Shown piece after piece: positions 33,240-45,558 of a stretch of 64,000 nucleotides of DNA. Position numbers and translations under genes: made by a program. The DNA is from Tetrapyrgos nigripes (lineage: Eukaryota > Basidiomycota > Agaricomycetes > Agaricales > Campanellaceae). The notes beneath the pieces are model-generated. The model did no database searches and was not told where the DNA came from. It saw only the letters and a list, made by a program, of their open reading frames with translations. Position 1 is the stretch's first letter, and every line of letters starts with the position of its first letter. The DNA is taken from the NCBI GenBank assembly GCA_013368315.1, contig JAACJM010000173.1, forward strand, positions 1 to 64,000, in the 5' to 3' direction.

Positions 33240-34700
33240 TTCTCTACTACATGGAATACTATCTAATATCTTGCTGTTCACTTAGTAGAAAAATGACCAA
33301 TTTTGCTATCTACACATCGAGAGACGTCACTTCAAAGCCCATGTGCATAGCACGGGTCACTGCTAGTGTACTATATATAATTGCTGCTCTAAACCTGTAG
33401 CTACATAGGTCTACCTTGCACTCACCCTTACTGTAGCTACATAGGTCTACCTCGCACTCGCCCTTACTGTAGCTACTTGTATCCCGCTGTATCCTTCTTT
33501 GGGTCCACGGAGAGTATCCGCATGTCGTGGAACCTGTCAAGGTTGTCGGTACACTCAGTAACCACCCAAGTCACACAATACACAAAAGCCGGTTACAAGA
33601 GAATAGATTGATCAAAGGAGACAGAGAAATATAGAGAGAGAGATAGAGAGATGAGGTAGTAAGCTGACTAGGCTCTTACACTGCGTAGTAGTAGTACGGA
33701 GCGGAGATGAAGTGAACAAACTAAGGAATAGGTTACAAAGATCACAGGTATATAAGTAAAATGTGAACAGATGGGAAATAGTAAGTAATAATAGACAGTA
33801 TCATGTGGAAACGTCAAGGGCGAGAGAGTAATGAGTTAAATATGGATAGATGAAGGTACTGGATCATAAGGAATGATTGACAGTGAGAATGTCTGTGGAG
33901 ATAGGAATCGGAGGAGATAAGAGTGTGAGTCATAGATCTGTAGAGATGGTAACTATAGGCGATGATGGGAAATGGTTGATGTTTATGGGGTTAAAAGTAA
34001 ATAAAGTGGGAAATAGGTAGTAAAGGAGAAGGAATAGAAAGGAAATGAATAGGCGGGGAGCGATTCATGACAGAACCCTTTTCCAGAGTGATGTAATCTA
34101 ACTAACTAACTACTAGCCTGGAATACAACCACTCCTTATGGGAGTGGTGCTACATAAGGAGCGGTTCTAAGATAAGTATTTTTTTTTTTGTTTCCTGTTA
34201 TTGAGCTGCTGCACGGTAGCGTAGGGTAGTGAATACAACCTGTGGTACCTAATCAAATGTGAAACAAAAAAGTAAAATATCTGTCAACGTCATGGTCCCT
34301 GAAGGGTCCCACGACAAAATCATCGAGCCGCGAAGGCTGCATTAAGCACTGGTTGGTATGTAATGGTAAAGTGTCCGAGCTGTAAGTATGTGATGTAATG
34401 TAGGCCATTGTATGAGTTAAGAAAGATGAGAGTGTAGAGAGATAAGGGAGGAGGAAACAGGGAGGAGAGAAGGGGTGGGAAAGGGATTAGTGATTTTATA
34501 CTATGGTGTATAGTAGACTAGCAGTTATACAGAGCAACTCTGTTTCTGCCTGGCATTGTTGTGGTGTCGCGTTGTAAGAGAGACCAGGACTAGCAGGAAG
34601 GAAATAATATGGTACTCTAAGGATTATTCATAAAGGAAAGAGGGAGAGATAAGGAAGAAAGAGATAGGAAATGAAGACTCATCAAGCCCACTTCAAAATC
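33240..34700. other. no gene; short repeats and GA-rich sequence
   Basis: A ~41-bp direct repeat lies at 33396-33474: two full copies of TGTAGCTACATAGGTCTACC followed by TGCACTC-like sequence, then a partial copy. GA-rich simple sequence lies near 33620-33655 and 34420-34480. No credible coding exon. Confidence 0.5.
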
Positions 34701-35260
34701 TAATCACCATCATTATCATCCTGGAGGGGTGGGAGCATGCCAAATACATGCACTAGGTGTTTTGTTGCATTGAAAAACTGGAGTAGGTCATTGAGGCATC
34801 CCCTGTCTGCCAGTAGGGCTCACAGGTTCATACTGTGGTGTCCTACCAATCAACAAAGCTGGGTTCTGGCAGCATGGTGAACTGGGCATTGGAGAAGGTA
34901 ATGGAAGACTGTTTTTGGGCACCCTTCAGCAACATGGGCAGGTGGGGGTATCAGCACAAGCAATGGAATTCAGGTGTTTCTGAAGAGGTGCATGTCCAGT
35001 GTGTAACTGGGTAAGAAGACTGGTGTGACATTGAGGTAGCCCAGCAATGAGCTTGAGGTAGTTTTGACTGGCTTTCATGGTGGATGTGGGGTCAATGTTC
35101 TGGAAGGCACAATGGCATGATGACTTTCTCCCACATTTATCATGGTGGGCATCAAGTCGCTGTTGGAAGGTCTTGATGGTTGCAGTCTGAGTGTGGGAAA
35201 GGATATGGAGATCATGTGATGATGGTGCGTTCCTCTGGCAACGAGAAGTAGATGAGACTA
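34700..35260 (-). pseudogene. LINE ORF2 C-terminal remnant (post-RNase H zinc region)
   Basis: The minus strand reads NIDPTSTMKASQNYLKLIAG, LPQCHTSLLTQLHTGHAPLQ and KHLNSIACADTPTCPCC, the LRTGHxPL...H and CPxC block found after RNase H in fungal LINEs. It is interrupted by stops. It is unlikely to be the missing 3' end of the 20.5-kb LINE, because orientation and composition differ. Confidence 0.65.
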
Positions 35261-36740
35261 ATTACATGTCCTACTAGGTCATTGACAAAGTGATCTGTGC
35301 TTTATTCAGGATTTTCTCAGCTTTTTGCAGGCATAGAACAAAACTACGATTGTTACAGATGGTGAGATAAGAGCCTTGAGGTCAAGATCTTTTTGTGTTC
35401 GCTTCTTCAGCAACTCACAGGAACACCAAACTATCAGCAAATGCCTGGGCCATTGTGAATGAGCTCTGCAGGGCATAATTACATCCATTGAGGGCATTGA
35501 TGTCGACATACATTCAGGCTATACTCACTCCTGTCTGAACTGTATTCCACTTTCCAACCCTCATCATGTTTGGACAAATCGAAACATTTATCTTCAGATA
35601 CAGTAAACTGATGGCCATCATGCAGTCATGGCCCATAATTGTCTTCAGGTTGAATAGATCAATGAATTCCATGGCGGGGGTTAGTGGATATTTGGACATA
35701 AGCAAAAATCTTGTGTATTTGCTCAGTGCTGAACCTACTCCATATGGAATGTCATCCACAAAATGGTCCTATATTCCCACTACTGTTTAGGTAGTGGGTT
35801 TTGTGGTACCAATCCTATTTGCACAATGCCATGGCGCACAACAGGCTGGTTCAATCAAAACTCTGCTCTGCGGCACCAGCACTGAAATCAACCCAGTACA
35901 GTGGGTTTGACCCAATCTGACGCTCTTTGTTTTTCAATGACAGTTCAGACCTCCTCCTTGCCGCCTCTAGCATTTCATGGTAACAGGTATGAAATCAGCT
36001 CCATTCTTGTTTTGGTCCCTGTTTACTGAGCCCATTGATCAGTTATAAGGAATGCTGAGGGGGATTAGAATGTTCTATGGCTTCCCTCAACCTTTCTATC
36101 AGCAGTCTGCAGCTCCCTGTCTTTGGCTTCTGATGTCAATCTGAACATGTGGGGTGAAGCCCCTACCCATTGCACAGACATAGCAATCAATGACAATGAT
36201 GGATGGATTGTCCAGGAAGGACATGGCGTTGCGTCCACCTAGGTTCTGGTTTGATGTTCTGTTAGCTCTTGCCAGAACACTTGAGTGCTGCAAGCTCAAT
36301 GTGACAGTATGTTCCTATACAGATCGTCACTGCATAAATTAATGTCATTTATTCTCTCTTTTGTTAACACAGGTATCCACTGTGACTGAGCAAGCCGAGA
36401 ACAGTGGGCATTGCAGAGTAGTTGAAATAAAGTTTGAGGAGGAATTGACAGAGATGGAGTTGGTGTGAGGTAGCATATATTTTGGAGAGTACTATGGCCT
36501 TCAGGCATTCCTTGTTACATATTGTCCTGTAGTAGACTTCAAACTGTTTCCTATTCTTGTGTTGGTGTAAAGCATAGTGATGAACCAGCGAGTTGTAGTG
36601 GGCTCTGCCACCCCACAGGGGCCAGCACTTCGCCGGTTATGGAGTAGGTCGGCAACTGCAAAAAACCCTGCAAATATTCGAGATTTATCAATGCCCAATA
36701 AAAATGCACGCACCCCCACTGTGGAACCCCATAAATGATC
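35261..36740 (-). other. unresolved degenerate sequence, probably old transposon
   Basis: Minus-strand fragments (for example DKCFDLSKHDEGWKVEYS near 35560 in one frame) look like past coding sequence, but frames are broken everywhere and no domain is certain. Confidence 0.3.
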
Positions 36741-37183
36741 GCTATTGAACTAGTGCTGTGCTTCAGGGCACTTCTTCAAGTAAGTAGCCAGACTGCACCA
36801 CTTGAATACATGCTCATCACTCACAGTCACCTGCCCACATCAATGTTGAAGGAGAAATGAAATTGAAAAGGAACAACGTCGAAGGTTCTACTCGGAACTG
36901 GCCGTGAAACTTTAAACTCCATTCGGTCGTGGCGGCATGATGTCATTCAGTTGGACACTCCCTCCTCCTCCCTTCGGTCGGAGTCGGGGACGAGTCCCTA
37001 AAGGGCCTCGTAATATTGAGTAGACCGTCCTCCACTAGAACGAATTGCACGGAAGTCTGGCATATAGTATTCACTATATTTAGTTGTAAGCAAATAAATA
37101 AGGAAGAACCAATCTAAAAAATCTACATCCCTATCCGAGAGAAAGCACGTTGAAAGCCTATGATATAGCCATAAACAAAATGT
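36741..37183. other. 3' flank of MFS gene with a dispersed CTCGTAA tail
   Basis: Contains ACGAGTCCCTAAAGGGCCTC followed by GTAAT at about 36991, one copy of the dispersed tail described under the short-repeat family. No gene. Confidence 0.5.
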
Positions 37184-39150
37184 CTACACTTTAACCAATA
37201 ACCGTCTATCCTTTTTAAATCGAGCTAGCAACCGAAGCAAGTTACCAAGGATATTGAAATCGATTGCAATGAATCAAACTCACCATAAGTAATACAAAGT
37301 GCGCCCAGTATCTGCATCCCTCCAGAGTACATTGTAACCGCCGTCCAATTGTTTCCGGAGGATGAGAGAATTGCACTGGATAGTAAAGCACCTGTGCCCT
37401 GTCCTAATTTTGAGGGCAAAAAGGAGTCAGAATGAAAGTTATTCAGACAGCAAGCGGGACAGGTAGCACGTGTCGCATGCTGCCACTGGCACGCACCGGG
37501 GGCATTGGTAAGGAGCATAAATCCCGTCACGCTTGACAATCCGTCGACTCCAAAAACAGAAGCACAGACAACGGGTATGAGACTCGAGAACCAACAGCCG
37601 ATAAAGCCGTTGAGAACTGAGAAGAGAATGATGACAGGGTAGGAACGGGCAAAGGTCCATAATAATATTTGGAGAAGACCACCAAAGAAGAATGAACAGA
37701 AGAACATATTGATCGGACCAAATCTATCTGCGAGATGGCCTGAAGAAATCTATAGAAAGAGTTGTTGGTACTCGGTAGGCTGATGAGAACACATGTCCGC
37801 GGCAGCGTGCTCACTCTTCCAAGACCCACTGGCAGATGAAGGTTTAGTAGACAGATGAAGTTGATTAGCATATTCGACGTACGGCAGAAGTTCATAAGAA
37901 TAAGTGGAACTGTGTTTTTCATGGACGAATTATCATTCCAGGGCGCTATCTGGTGGGTGTAAGTTGCACTGAAATTGTACGGTGTCTGTTTGGATTTAAT
38001 CAGCACACGATTCCAGGTCCGGAAGGATTTTGTCCAAACCAAGAAGCCGAACACGCCAATACACATGCTGGCGGCGATACTATAAAAGGAACCCGTCACT
38101 TTTTTGGGCAACCAACGTTTCTTTGCACTAGGATTGGGTACAACGCGTTCCTCGATCAGAAACCATCCAATGAGGACGGTTATAGCATTTATAGAACTGT
38201 GCACCAGTAAAGCTTTGCGGAATCCCATGGCAGTCAATCTATACCCAAACATTCATCATGATACACTTAGTTAAATGAGATGGTGAGGACGTACAGTGAC
38301 CTAATGATGAGCACTTGGACGGAGCCTCCTATTCCAGTCCCGCTCACCGCTAGCCCGGTAGCGAGTCCTCGTCTCTTCTCAAACCATTGCGATAGCAGGG
38401 AGATATATAGTGGTTGACCCATACCGACAGCTAGACCGCTAAAGAACCCTTGGAATAGAAAGAGCTGATATATTTTTGTGGAAAACGCTGAAGCTAGTTG
38501 GCAAACATAGATGATGATACAGCTAAGTCCAATGATTTTCTGTAATATAGTTAGTTTTGAGGATATCGGACTACGATTGAATATGAAACGACCTTATAGC
38601 CACTATTTATCGTTTATTAGCTCCATTAGGGACAGAAAATCTTTGGATAGACGTACTAGCGATCTCCCAGGACACCGAAGAAGTATGAACCTCCGTTAAG
38701 AACCTGCAAATCACGCCCAGGGATACAGGTAAGCAGGATTGAAGAGATATTAGAGAGAGAGGACGCCGCACGAAGCTCGATAACCCAGCTATTGAAGTGA
38801 GTACAGTGAGGCTGGTAGTGGGAAACATAGTCGTATGATAATAGTCCTGAAGAACACCCCAAACCATCACATATCCTCTGAAAAGACATATATAACTTTA
38901 TGAGTACGTGTCCGATATGCGCAGAACGGAAGAAAACGCACAAGCAGCTTGACGACAGCATGAAACATCCAAGGGCTACACGCCATGCTCGGAACCCACC
39001 ATCTGGGAATGTCAGGAGTTCGACTGATGAGTTCGGGGTCAAAGCCTTCTCAGAGTCAGCAGTAAGCGTCCTATCGCTCTGCGGGCGGTTGAAGGTCGGA
39101 AGGTCAGCTAAATGCTCCTTGCTGGGTGCAAGAGAGGATACTGCCGACAT
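37184..39150 (-). CDS. MFS transporter, monocarboxylate-transporter-like
   Basis: ATG at 39150 (MSAVSSLAPSKEHLADL); a cytosolic N terminus leads to FPDGGFRAWRVALGCF, the typical MCT-type first helix. First intron 38941-38878. Later exons give GYVMVWGVLQDYY, VLNGGSYFFGVLGDR, FQGFFSGLAVGMGQPLYISL and SQWFEKRRGLATGLAVSGTG (the TM4-TM5 signature), then KRWLPKK, IAPWNDNSSMKNTVPLIL, GHLADRFGPINMFF and the TM10-12 segment GQGTGALLSSAIL. The last exon ARFKKDRRLLVKV ends in TAG at 37184. About 8 exons; one junction near 38680 was not settled. Expected at the plasma or an internal membrane as a proton-linked carboxylate or other small-molecule carrier; the substrate is unknown. Looks intact. Confidence 0.85.
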
Positions 39151-39399
39151 TTTTGTGAGGGTAGGCAGTGGTTGAGATGATGAGATATTCTGGGAGCTGC
39201 GATCCCAGCTTCTTTTATGGAGCGGCTTCTGAACCCCGACCCTCATAAGACGCAAAATTTTCGGCTAACATGAGACGCAGAATATCGCTCAACATTCAAG
39301 GCCGTTTCAGGGATACGGAGAAAAGGACCGGTAAGACCTCATTACACTTGAGGCAAGAAGTCTATTACTCGGGCTGGAAGAATGACCAAAAGAATGTAA

Positions 39400-39900
39400 G
39401 CGCAAGTTGTATGCCTCGGCGGCCGCTCCCTTAATCCGGGATTTTAGTGTAAGTAGACTCATCCCAAAAACATTCTATTGTCAAAAGCGAGGGAGGAATA
39501 AACAAAAAAAAATGAAGTGTAAATTGTACGTCTCGGCGGCCGCTCCCTTAATCCAGGATTTTAGTGTAAGGTGGGCTCTGGCACAGTACAATGGTGTAAG
39601 TAGACCCATCCAAAGCATTCCGCTGTCAAAAGCGAGGGAGGAATGACTAAAAAAAATGTAAGTGTAAGTCGTACGCCTCGGCCGCTCCCTTAATCCAGAA
39701 TTTAGTGTAAGTTGGATCTCTGCCACAGTAAAATGGTGTAAGTATACTCATCCCAAAGATATTCCATTGTCGAAAGCGAGAGGGGAATGACCAAAAAAAT
39801 GTAAATGTAAGTTATATACCTCGGCGACCGCTCCCTTAATCCAGGATTTTAGTGTAAGTAGACCCATCCCAAGAACATTCCATTTTCAAAAGCCTCAGTA
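39400..39900. repeat. tandem repeat, four units of 117-145 bp
   Basis: CCTCGGCGGCCGCTCCCTTAATCC-like starts lie at about 39414, 39531, 39675 and 39819. Units share TTTTAGTGTAAGTAGAC and GTCAAAAGCGAGGGAGGAAT. Units 2 and 3 carry an extra ~28-bp block (CTCTGGCACAGTACAATGGT). It lies just beyond the MFS promoter side. Confidence 0.9.
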
Positions 39901-40507
39901 TACGAGTCTTTATCAAGACACATGTTTAAAGGGCTTTTGAGCACCTCACTACTTATAATCTGCATTACATACCAGTTACCAGCTTAGTCTCTTGTAGCAG
40001 ACCCTGTTGAAGACATGAGGACCAAAGGCCCGAGTCATAGCCAAAAGATGTTCGAAAATAATATGCACACTCACCCCAATAATACTTAGGCCACGCAAAT
40101 ACCTTGGGTCAACTAAGAACCTACGCTTTTTGACCTACATACCTGAAACGAAGGCTTGCAGACGCAAGTCAGAGAGTGTAAGAGAGTGTAAGAGGGTAGA
40201 GTCTTTGATGTGTAGAACTAGTAAACGAACAATAAATGAACACAGAAAGAATAACGCACCTGGAACCTATGTTGCTGCGAGACCATCCATCCTGGCTACA
40301 TCGCTTACATTCTCGAGATTTACCCCAGTTCAAAAATGCCGGACAAATATGCATGAAGGCTTTATGGGCCACCGCTTCGCGTGGTAACAACGAGACCCTT
40401 ATTTGATTGGTTGTAATAGTACGCTGAGCTTCATCAAAGGGAAGATGATGATGGTAGAGGACAAGAGCGGTTGCAAGACACATGCCATCACGAAATCCAC
40501 TGAAGTA

Positions 40508-40655
40508 TGGTCGACCATCCACAGTCATGGCCCTTGATGGAATATGCTGGCCATAGTATTTCATGGCATGGAACCTCTTGGCCATGGTATTCCATGCATG
40601 GAACTGTAAGGGCCATGACTATGGATGGTTGGCCAGCATGATCCATGCATGGCCA
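40508..40655. repeat. CATGG-rich imperfect palindrome
   Basis: CCATCCACAGTCATGGCCCT (~40514) is matched in inverse by AGGGCCATGACTATGGATGG (~40608), and CATGGCATGG/CCATGCATGG fill the centre. Related CATGG-rich sequence occurs at 48385-48515. Probably a small foldback element. Confidence 0.6.
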
Positions 40656-40841
40656 TGTTTTGGCGGCAAACGAGGGCAAACGCCGGTTTCGGCTTCGGGT
40701 CAAAGAAAGACCGGACGTATCTATATTGCATAGCCACACGCAGAAGCCTCGGATTATAAGAACGAGTCCCTAAAGGGCCTCGTAACTGCTCGCAAATTAA
40801 AGCACCGACTACGGCGATTAAATCGATAACATGTTCATCAT

Positions 40842-41112
40842 TCATCCTTTCGTCATTGACGTGAATCACACATACATGCACCGCCGCATCACTATTGCAG
40901 CCAGTTGGCCGTCATCGATGGTCTCAGACCCCTTCGCATTCTGGTCTGGACGACATCGCCTTTTCCTTTCTGGGTTGGGATGAGTTTTTTGGCAGTCGGC
41001 TTGGTCATGGTCAGATTTCGACGTCTAGTCTGAGTGAGAACGAGAGTGGAATTAGGAAGTTGAAGACAACATCGTGTACTGGTACCTGAGGGCGCCTGTG
41101 GGTTGAGCTCAG
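40842..41112 (+). repeat. dispersed repeat R1, copy 1 (copy 2 at 47444-47755)
   Basis: Strong similarity to 47444-47755, from TCATTCATCC through CATCACTATTGCAGCCAGTT and TTTTCCTTTC.GGGTTGGGAT to GAGGGCGCCTGTG. Both copies keep a 36-38-codon ATG-to-TGA frame (MHRRITIAASWPS...FLSGLG) that differs by a 6-bp in-frame indel, one replacement and third-position changes. Confidence 0.75.
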
Positions 41113-41691
41113 GACAAATGATGTTACCGAACTGTGAGTCATCGATTTCTTTTTCTTTTCCTTTCTTTCTTTGATTTTTCGCAATCATGTTGCCCAACCT
41201 ACTTTCTGCATATCTTCGTATGCCACCATGATTCGCGCCATTTCTCTTCACCTTCTATACCCGTTTCCCCTGTCATCCTTCTGCGACCGCTGGTGACAAA
41301 GTTTTCTGATCTGCTAGCGGCCAGATTCTGGCCTACACTGTGACGGCTTTAAACCTTCATCCTCCTCCTTTCCTTTCGCCTCTTTCAACGCTCCGAGTGA
41401 TACCTTCTAACCCTTTTCCTCTCAGGTACAATGTGGAACGTCCTGCAATGTCCTCAAATCCACCCCCGACTTCCTTTTCCAAGTCGATGTAACTCGGTCC
41501 CAGCATCGCATCACGACTTTCCTCACCGTCTCCACGTGCACTCTCTACCGTGCCTCGTACAATTTCCAACTTTATACGCGTATAGCGCTAGCTGTCGGCC
41601 AGACGTAGCACTAGTTGTGGTCTGTGGGGTGGTTGTCGAGTCGTCCCGTCGATCTGTTTATTTCGCAGTCTTTGCGCAACCTAGACTCTAG

Positions 41692-41850
41692 CTTCCCTTG
41701 CCACACTTTTTCTGTGATGATATGGGCTATAAGGATAGTCTTTCGGCGAATGGCGTTTCTTCGTCCAAAGTGGACGACAGTGACATGTCGTTCACTGGTG
41801 ATCACCCTGAAGCTGGTGATAATAGATGGGCTTTCCGGATTTTTAAATCG
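41692..41850 (+). CDS. possible terminal exon, unknown product
   Basis: After an acceptor-like CTCTAG, the frame reads LPLPHFFCDDMGYKDSLSAN and SKVDDSDMSFTGDHPEAGDN, then RWAFRIFKS and TGA at 41850. Codon texture is good, but upstream exons were not found. Confidence 0.25.
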
Positions 41851-41984
41851 TGACGAGTCTGAGAGCTAGAGTGAGAGTTTGGGAAGAGGGACAGGAGAAG
41901 GGCAACTCACGGTGAAGAGCGACGCCGAAGGACGACGCATCGAGCAGTGAGTTTTCGTTTTCGTTTTCTCCTTCTTTTCTTCGG

Positions 41985-42150
41985 TTTCCTTTCATTTTCT
42001 TTCCATCTTTGCACCCGTACTATGTACATACTCCACTACCTGCTTCTCTCCATTCATGGCCATACTCGTGTGCCCTCTACCTTCACCTTTGTACCCGTCT
42101 CTGGAGCCCTAACTGACCCTAGCTCCTCGCAGGTGAGACAATGATAGTCA
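41985..42150 (+). repeat. dispersed repeat R2, copy 1 (inverted copy at 48640-48800)
   Basis: TTTCTTTCCATCTTTGCA, ATGTACATACT.C.TACCT, TTCATGG.CATA.TC.TGTG and GTACCCGTCTC.GGAGCCCTA recur in the same order on the minus strand at 48640-48800. Confidence 0.75.
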
Positions 42151-42189
42151 TTTGGCGTATTCACATTGTGAAACTCGTTACCAGGGGTT

Positions 42190-42552
42190 CTATGTACTAG
42201 CAGCGCGTTTCGGTGTGAAGGGGTACAAGATTGGTTGCCCGTCGTTGACGGTCTGAGGTCTCCTAGAGTAGATCAGGATCACATATACCTTGGAGGATGG
42301 AGAGCCTGCGTGTTGGTTATATGAAGATGATGAGAGCATTGTGGGAGCGTCATATCCGTGTGTCGGTGACTCAGGAACGTTGAGACGAATATCTGCGCTG
42401 GAATATAGGATATCGAGAAAGGTGTATGGGCCGTGGGTTTCGGACCGACGAGGAAAATCCGTCGTCTTCGTTGCGGAAGTAGGGGCTCGGTAGGATACCA
42501 CTACTCCCGAGGGAATGAGATCGCAGGAGGAGCTACTGTACAAAGCTGGCAA
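42190..42552 (+). other. coding-like block, strand ambiguous
   Basis: On plus, GFYVLAARFGVKGYKIGCPS (from ~42185) and MEDGEPACWLYEDDESIVGA with ASYPCVGDSGTLRR (42290-42493) look coding, separated by a ~30-bp gap with stops. On minus a 120-codon frame is also open. No family is recognised. I favour plus because its peptide composition is more protein-like. Confidence 0.3.
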
Positions 42553-42756
42553 GGAGGCCCCTTGGCTTTTGAGGACCTACATAGGTAGCCGAGTATAGTC
42601 GGACTTATATATTCAATGATATATTCGTTACATGACGTCGTTGTCGACGGTCCAGACTGGACGGTTGTCGGGAATGATAGAGACTGCCTTAGGGTGGGAG
42701 ATTGAACCCGTGGATCAGAAAGAACATGAATTAACTCGGCCTTTAAGAGGCCTCGT

Positions 42757-43025
42757 AACCATGATGATTCTAACTGTTGACCATGCGGTCTTCAAGAACA
42801 AATCGATTAGGATTCAGCTCTGATCATAAAGCGAGCCCCGGTTTCCTCCATTCTCCCGGCTCAGAAACCCTGGCTATCGCCTCCATCTCAATTCCCGTGT
42901 GGTTCAACTGAAGACAGCACTCATTGGACAGCAATCCAATACGCACCAGAACGTTGTAACACGGTACTTATCTGCCACTCTCCAATCCCAGTGAGAGAAC
43001 TGACTTGGCAGTAGCCCTCCAGGTA
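42757..43025 (+). repeat. duplicated segment, copy 1 (copy 2 at 43497-43775)
   Basis: Both copies run from CATGATGATTCT.. / CATCATGATTCT.. through CATGCGGTCTTCAAGAACAA and CAGCTCTGATCATAAAGCGA to CTTGGCAGTAGCCCTCCAG / TTTGGCAGTAACCTTCCAG. The gap between the copies is about 470 bp. Confidence 0.85.
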
Positions 43026-43496
43026 CTTTGCACATAACTCTATTAAGTGAATTTTGACTCGCGGCGCGAGTCTCAATTCCAAAGGGATATACCAGATTAG
43101 GAAATGAATATAACTCACTTGGACGCTCGGTTATCTCCAGAGATAACACCACTTGTATCGTTGCACTCCTTGATATCCTTTAGAGCACTTATGTACTAGT
43201 GAAAGCTGAAATCAAGCAGCTCTCCTGCAAGGATACTGGAAATAGTACCTAAAAACCCTTTCCTGAGGACTGTCCCGGAGTCCGACTCCCTGAGACCCTT
43301 GTGAGACCCTCAGATGGGGGTGTTCCAAGAAAGATTTTAACGGCCTGATGGCCGGACTAACTAACCAACCCTATGTGGGAATACTACCATGATACTATTT
43401 TTAGTTCCAACGTAAACTCGAGCCAGTCACTTCTGCAAGGTTTAATGAAAGTCGAGACACCTGTCATCGAGGTGTTACACAGAGCAAGTGCTCCAA

Positions 43497-43775
43497 GGAC
43501 AATCACCATCATGATTCTGTCTGTTGAGCATGCGGTCTTCAAGAACAAATCAAGTTGATCAGCTCTGATCATAAAGCGAACCCTTTGCTCCATTCTCCCT
43601 CAGAAACCTTGGCTATCACCTCCCTCTCAATTCCCGTGTTCTTCAACTGAAGGTAGCGCTCATTGGCCAGCAATCCAACACGCATCAGAATTTACACGGT
43701 ACTTATCTGCTGCTACTCTTCAATCTTACTGAGAGAAGTGATTTGGCAGTAACCTTCCAGATTTAATCTGCTGGC
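43497..43775 (+). repeat. duplicated segment, copy 2
   Basis: Direct partner of 42757-43025. It ends about 190 bp before the start of the membrane-protein gene and therefore may form part of its promoter. Confidence 0.85.
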
Positions 43776-43966
43776 TATTAGTGTTACAATGACTGATGCA
43801 GTAACAATTGTCATCGATGGACTTGGGAATCTTTGTCCAGAAGCACACCTGTCTGACTGTCTTATCAGTACCTCACAGCATATCGACACAAGTGTCAGCG
43901 ACGCTGGTCTTTTTGAACAGCAAAGCCCTCATTCTGGGATGTTTAATTCTACGTCCCTTGTTACGC

Positions 43967-45438
43967 ATGGCATTGTTTCCATGGGTCTGGCCATGGGCTT
44001 TAATGGTGGGTATAGCACTTTTCCGGCATGATGTTACTGACTCATATCCAGCCACCACCACTGTATATGGGAGTACTCCTCCGAGTACCTCCAATCAAAC
44101 CTTTGTCATCGCAGATGACCTGCTCCACTATCCCCAACCCTCGTACAAAGGAGCATTGTTCACTTTAACAAGTGTTGAGCGACTTACTTTTGCCGAAGAT
44201 GTTGAATTCGACTACATGCTTCTCAGTGTCACAAACGAGACAGACCTCGGAGGTCAAACCATTCTCGTCGACGATTCTAGTGAAGAAATACGATGGAGTG
44301 GGAGCTGGGAACCTCAGGAAACCAATATCACTTTATCAGATCCGAAGTTGACGGTGGCTGCACACGGAAATGGGACTCATATCTCCTCGACAGAAGGAGA
44401 TTCCTTTACATTTCAATTTGCTGGTAAGTAATCTATTGTCAATACCTACATGTTCAATTTCTTGAAAACCGAACTTGGTTAATCTAGGTACATCTGTCCA
44501 AGTATTCGGCGTCATACTTGACCTTTTTTCGCCGTACACAATCCAAGCCACAATAGATGGACAGCGTAATACTCGCAAAACTTCTCAGAATGATCGCGTC
44601 ATGGCACATGCACTTTTGTTTGCAACGGAAAATGATCTGGCACCCGGTAATCATACTCTGGTGGTAACAATCCAAGAGCTGTCCAAGACAGCGGTTGTAG
44701 CCATCGACTACATCCTTTATACCCCTTCCTTCCAAACAATTGTGGATAAACCGGTATTTCCATTAGTTGATGCCACCAACAACACAACTACTTCTTCGTC
44801 CACTGCCGACCCAACATCTTCGTCCACCGCCGACCCAACATCCAGTGTTCTTTCAGATCCAGGTTCATCCAAAATAAGTGGAGGCGTCATTGCAGGAGTG
44901 ACGATCGGTGGAATTGCATTTTTCGCAGTGGCTATTCTAGCCCTGTGGTTATGGAGAAGAAAGCAGAGGAAAATGAACTTGGAAAAGCTTTCAGATCGGA
45001 TTCCCGAGCCTTTTATGTCAGAAAGCTCAGCAAGAACCCATCCAGGTATCATCTTTTTCATTCAAGTCTCCCATAATTTAAATATTAAATTTTTTTGCAG
45101 GTATCCGAAGAAAGCATCGTCCAGCGGATTCACCGTCTGTCCCTGATGTTGTTGTAGAGCACCTGAGCACCGACGCGAAAGGCCGCCGCGTCCTTGCGGT
45201 CTCAAACGAGGATCAACAAAACTTGCGTGAACATAGGGATGCTCTCGAAGAGCAGATGCAGCAGATGGAGGTGCAGAGTCAAGCTGGGAATGTTGATCAG
45301 ACAAATATGGAGGCAGAAATGAGAGAGTTCCGGGCAAGACTTGATATGCTTACGAGGGAGATGGGGAGGATTTTGGTACCACCTTCTTATGTCAGTGAGA
45401 GTGGTGAGGTCGGTGAGGATGCCGAAGTCGGTAACTAG
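43967..45438 (+). CDS. single-pass membrane protein with extracellular domain, 3 exons, 450 aa
   Basis: Exons 43967-44423, 44488-45045 and 45101-45438 join in frame (1353 nt). The ATG at 43967 gives MALFPWVWPWALMVGIALF, a plausible signal sequence. An extracellular region of ~270 residues follows with many N-glycosylation sites, looking like two beta-sandwich (galactose-binding-like) halves. A Ser/Thr stalk with repeated TSSSTADP comes next. The transmembrane helix is GGVIAGVTIGGIAFFAVAIL, followed by the stop-transfer WRRKQRK. The cytosolic tail ends in a coiled coil (LREHRDALEEQMQQMEVQSQ, EAEMREFRARLDMLTREM). The layout matches a common mushroom family of putative surface receptors of unknown ligand. 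Host gene, looks intact. Confidence 0.8.
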
Positions 45439-45558
45439 GAGTTTTGAAAGTAGAGGAGTCTTTCCAGTGAGATTTTTTCTTAACTACTTATGTACCCTTG
45501 TCTTGTTCAAGTTAACAACTCGGCCATCCACTGCACCAAACGTTCCCGCTTCTCGATG

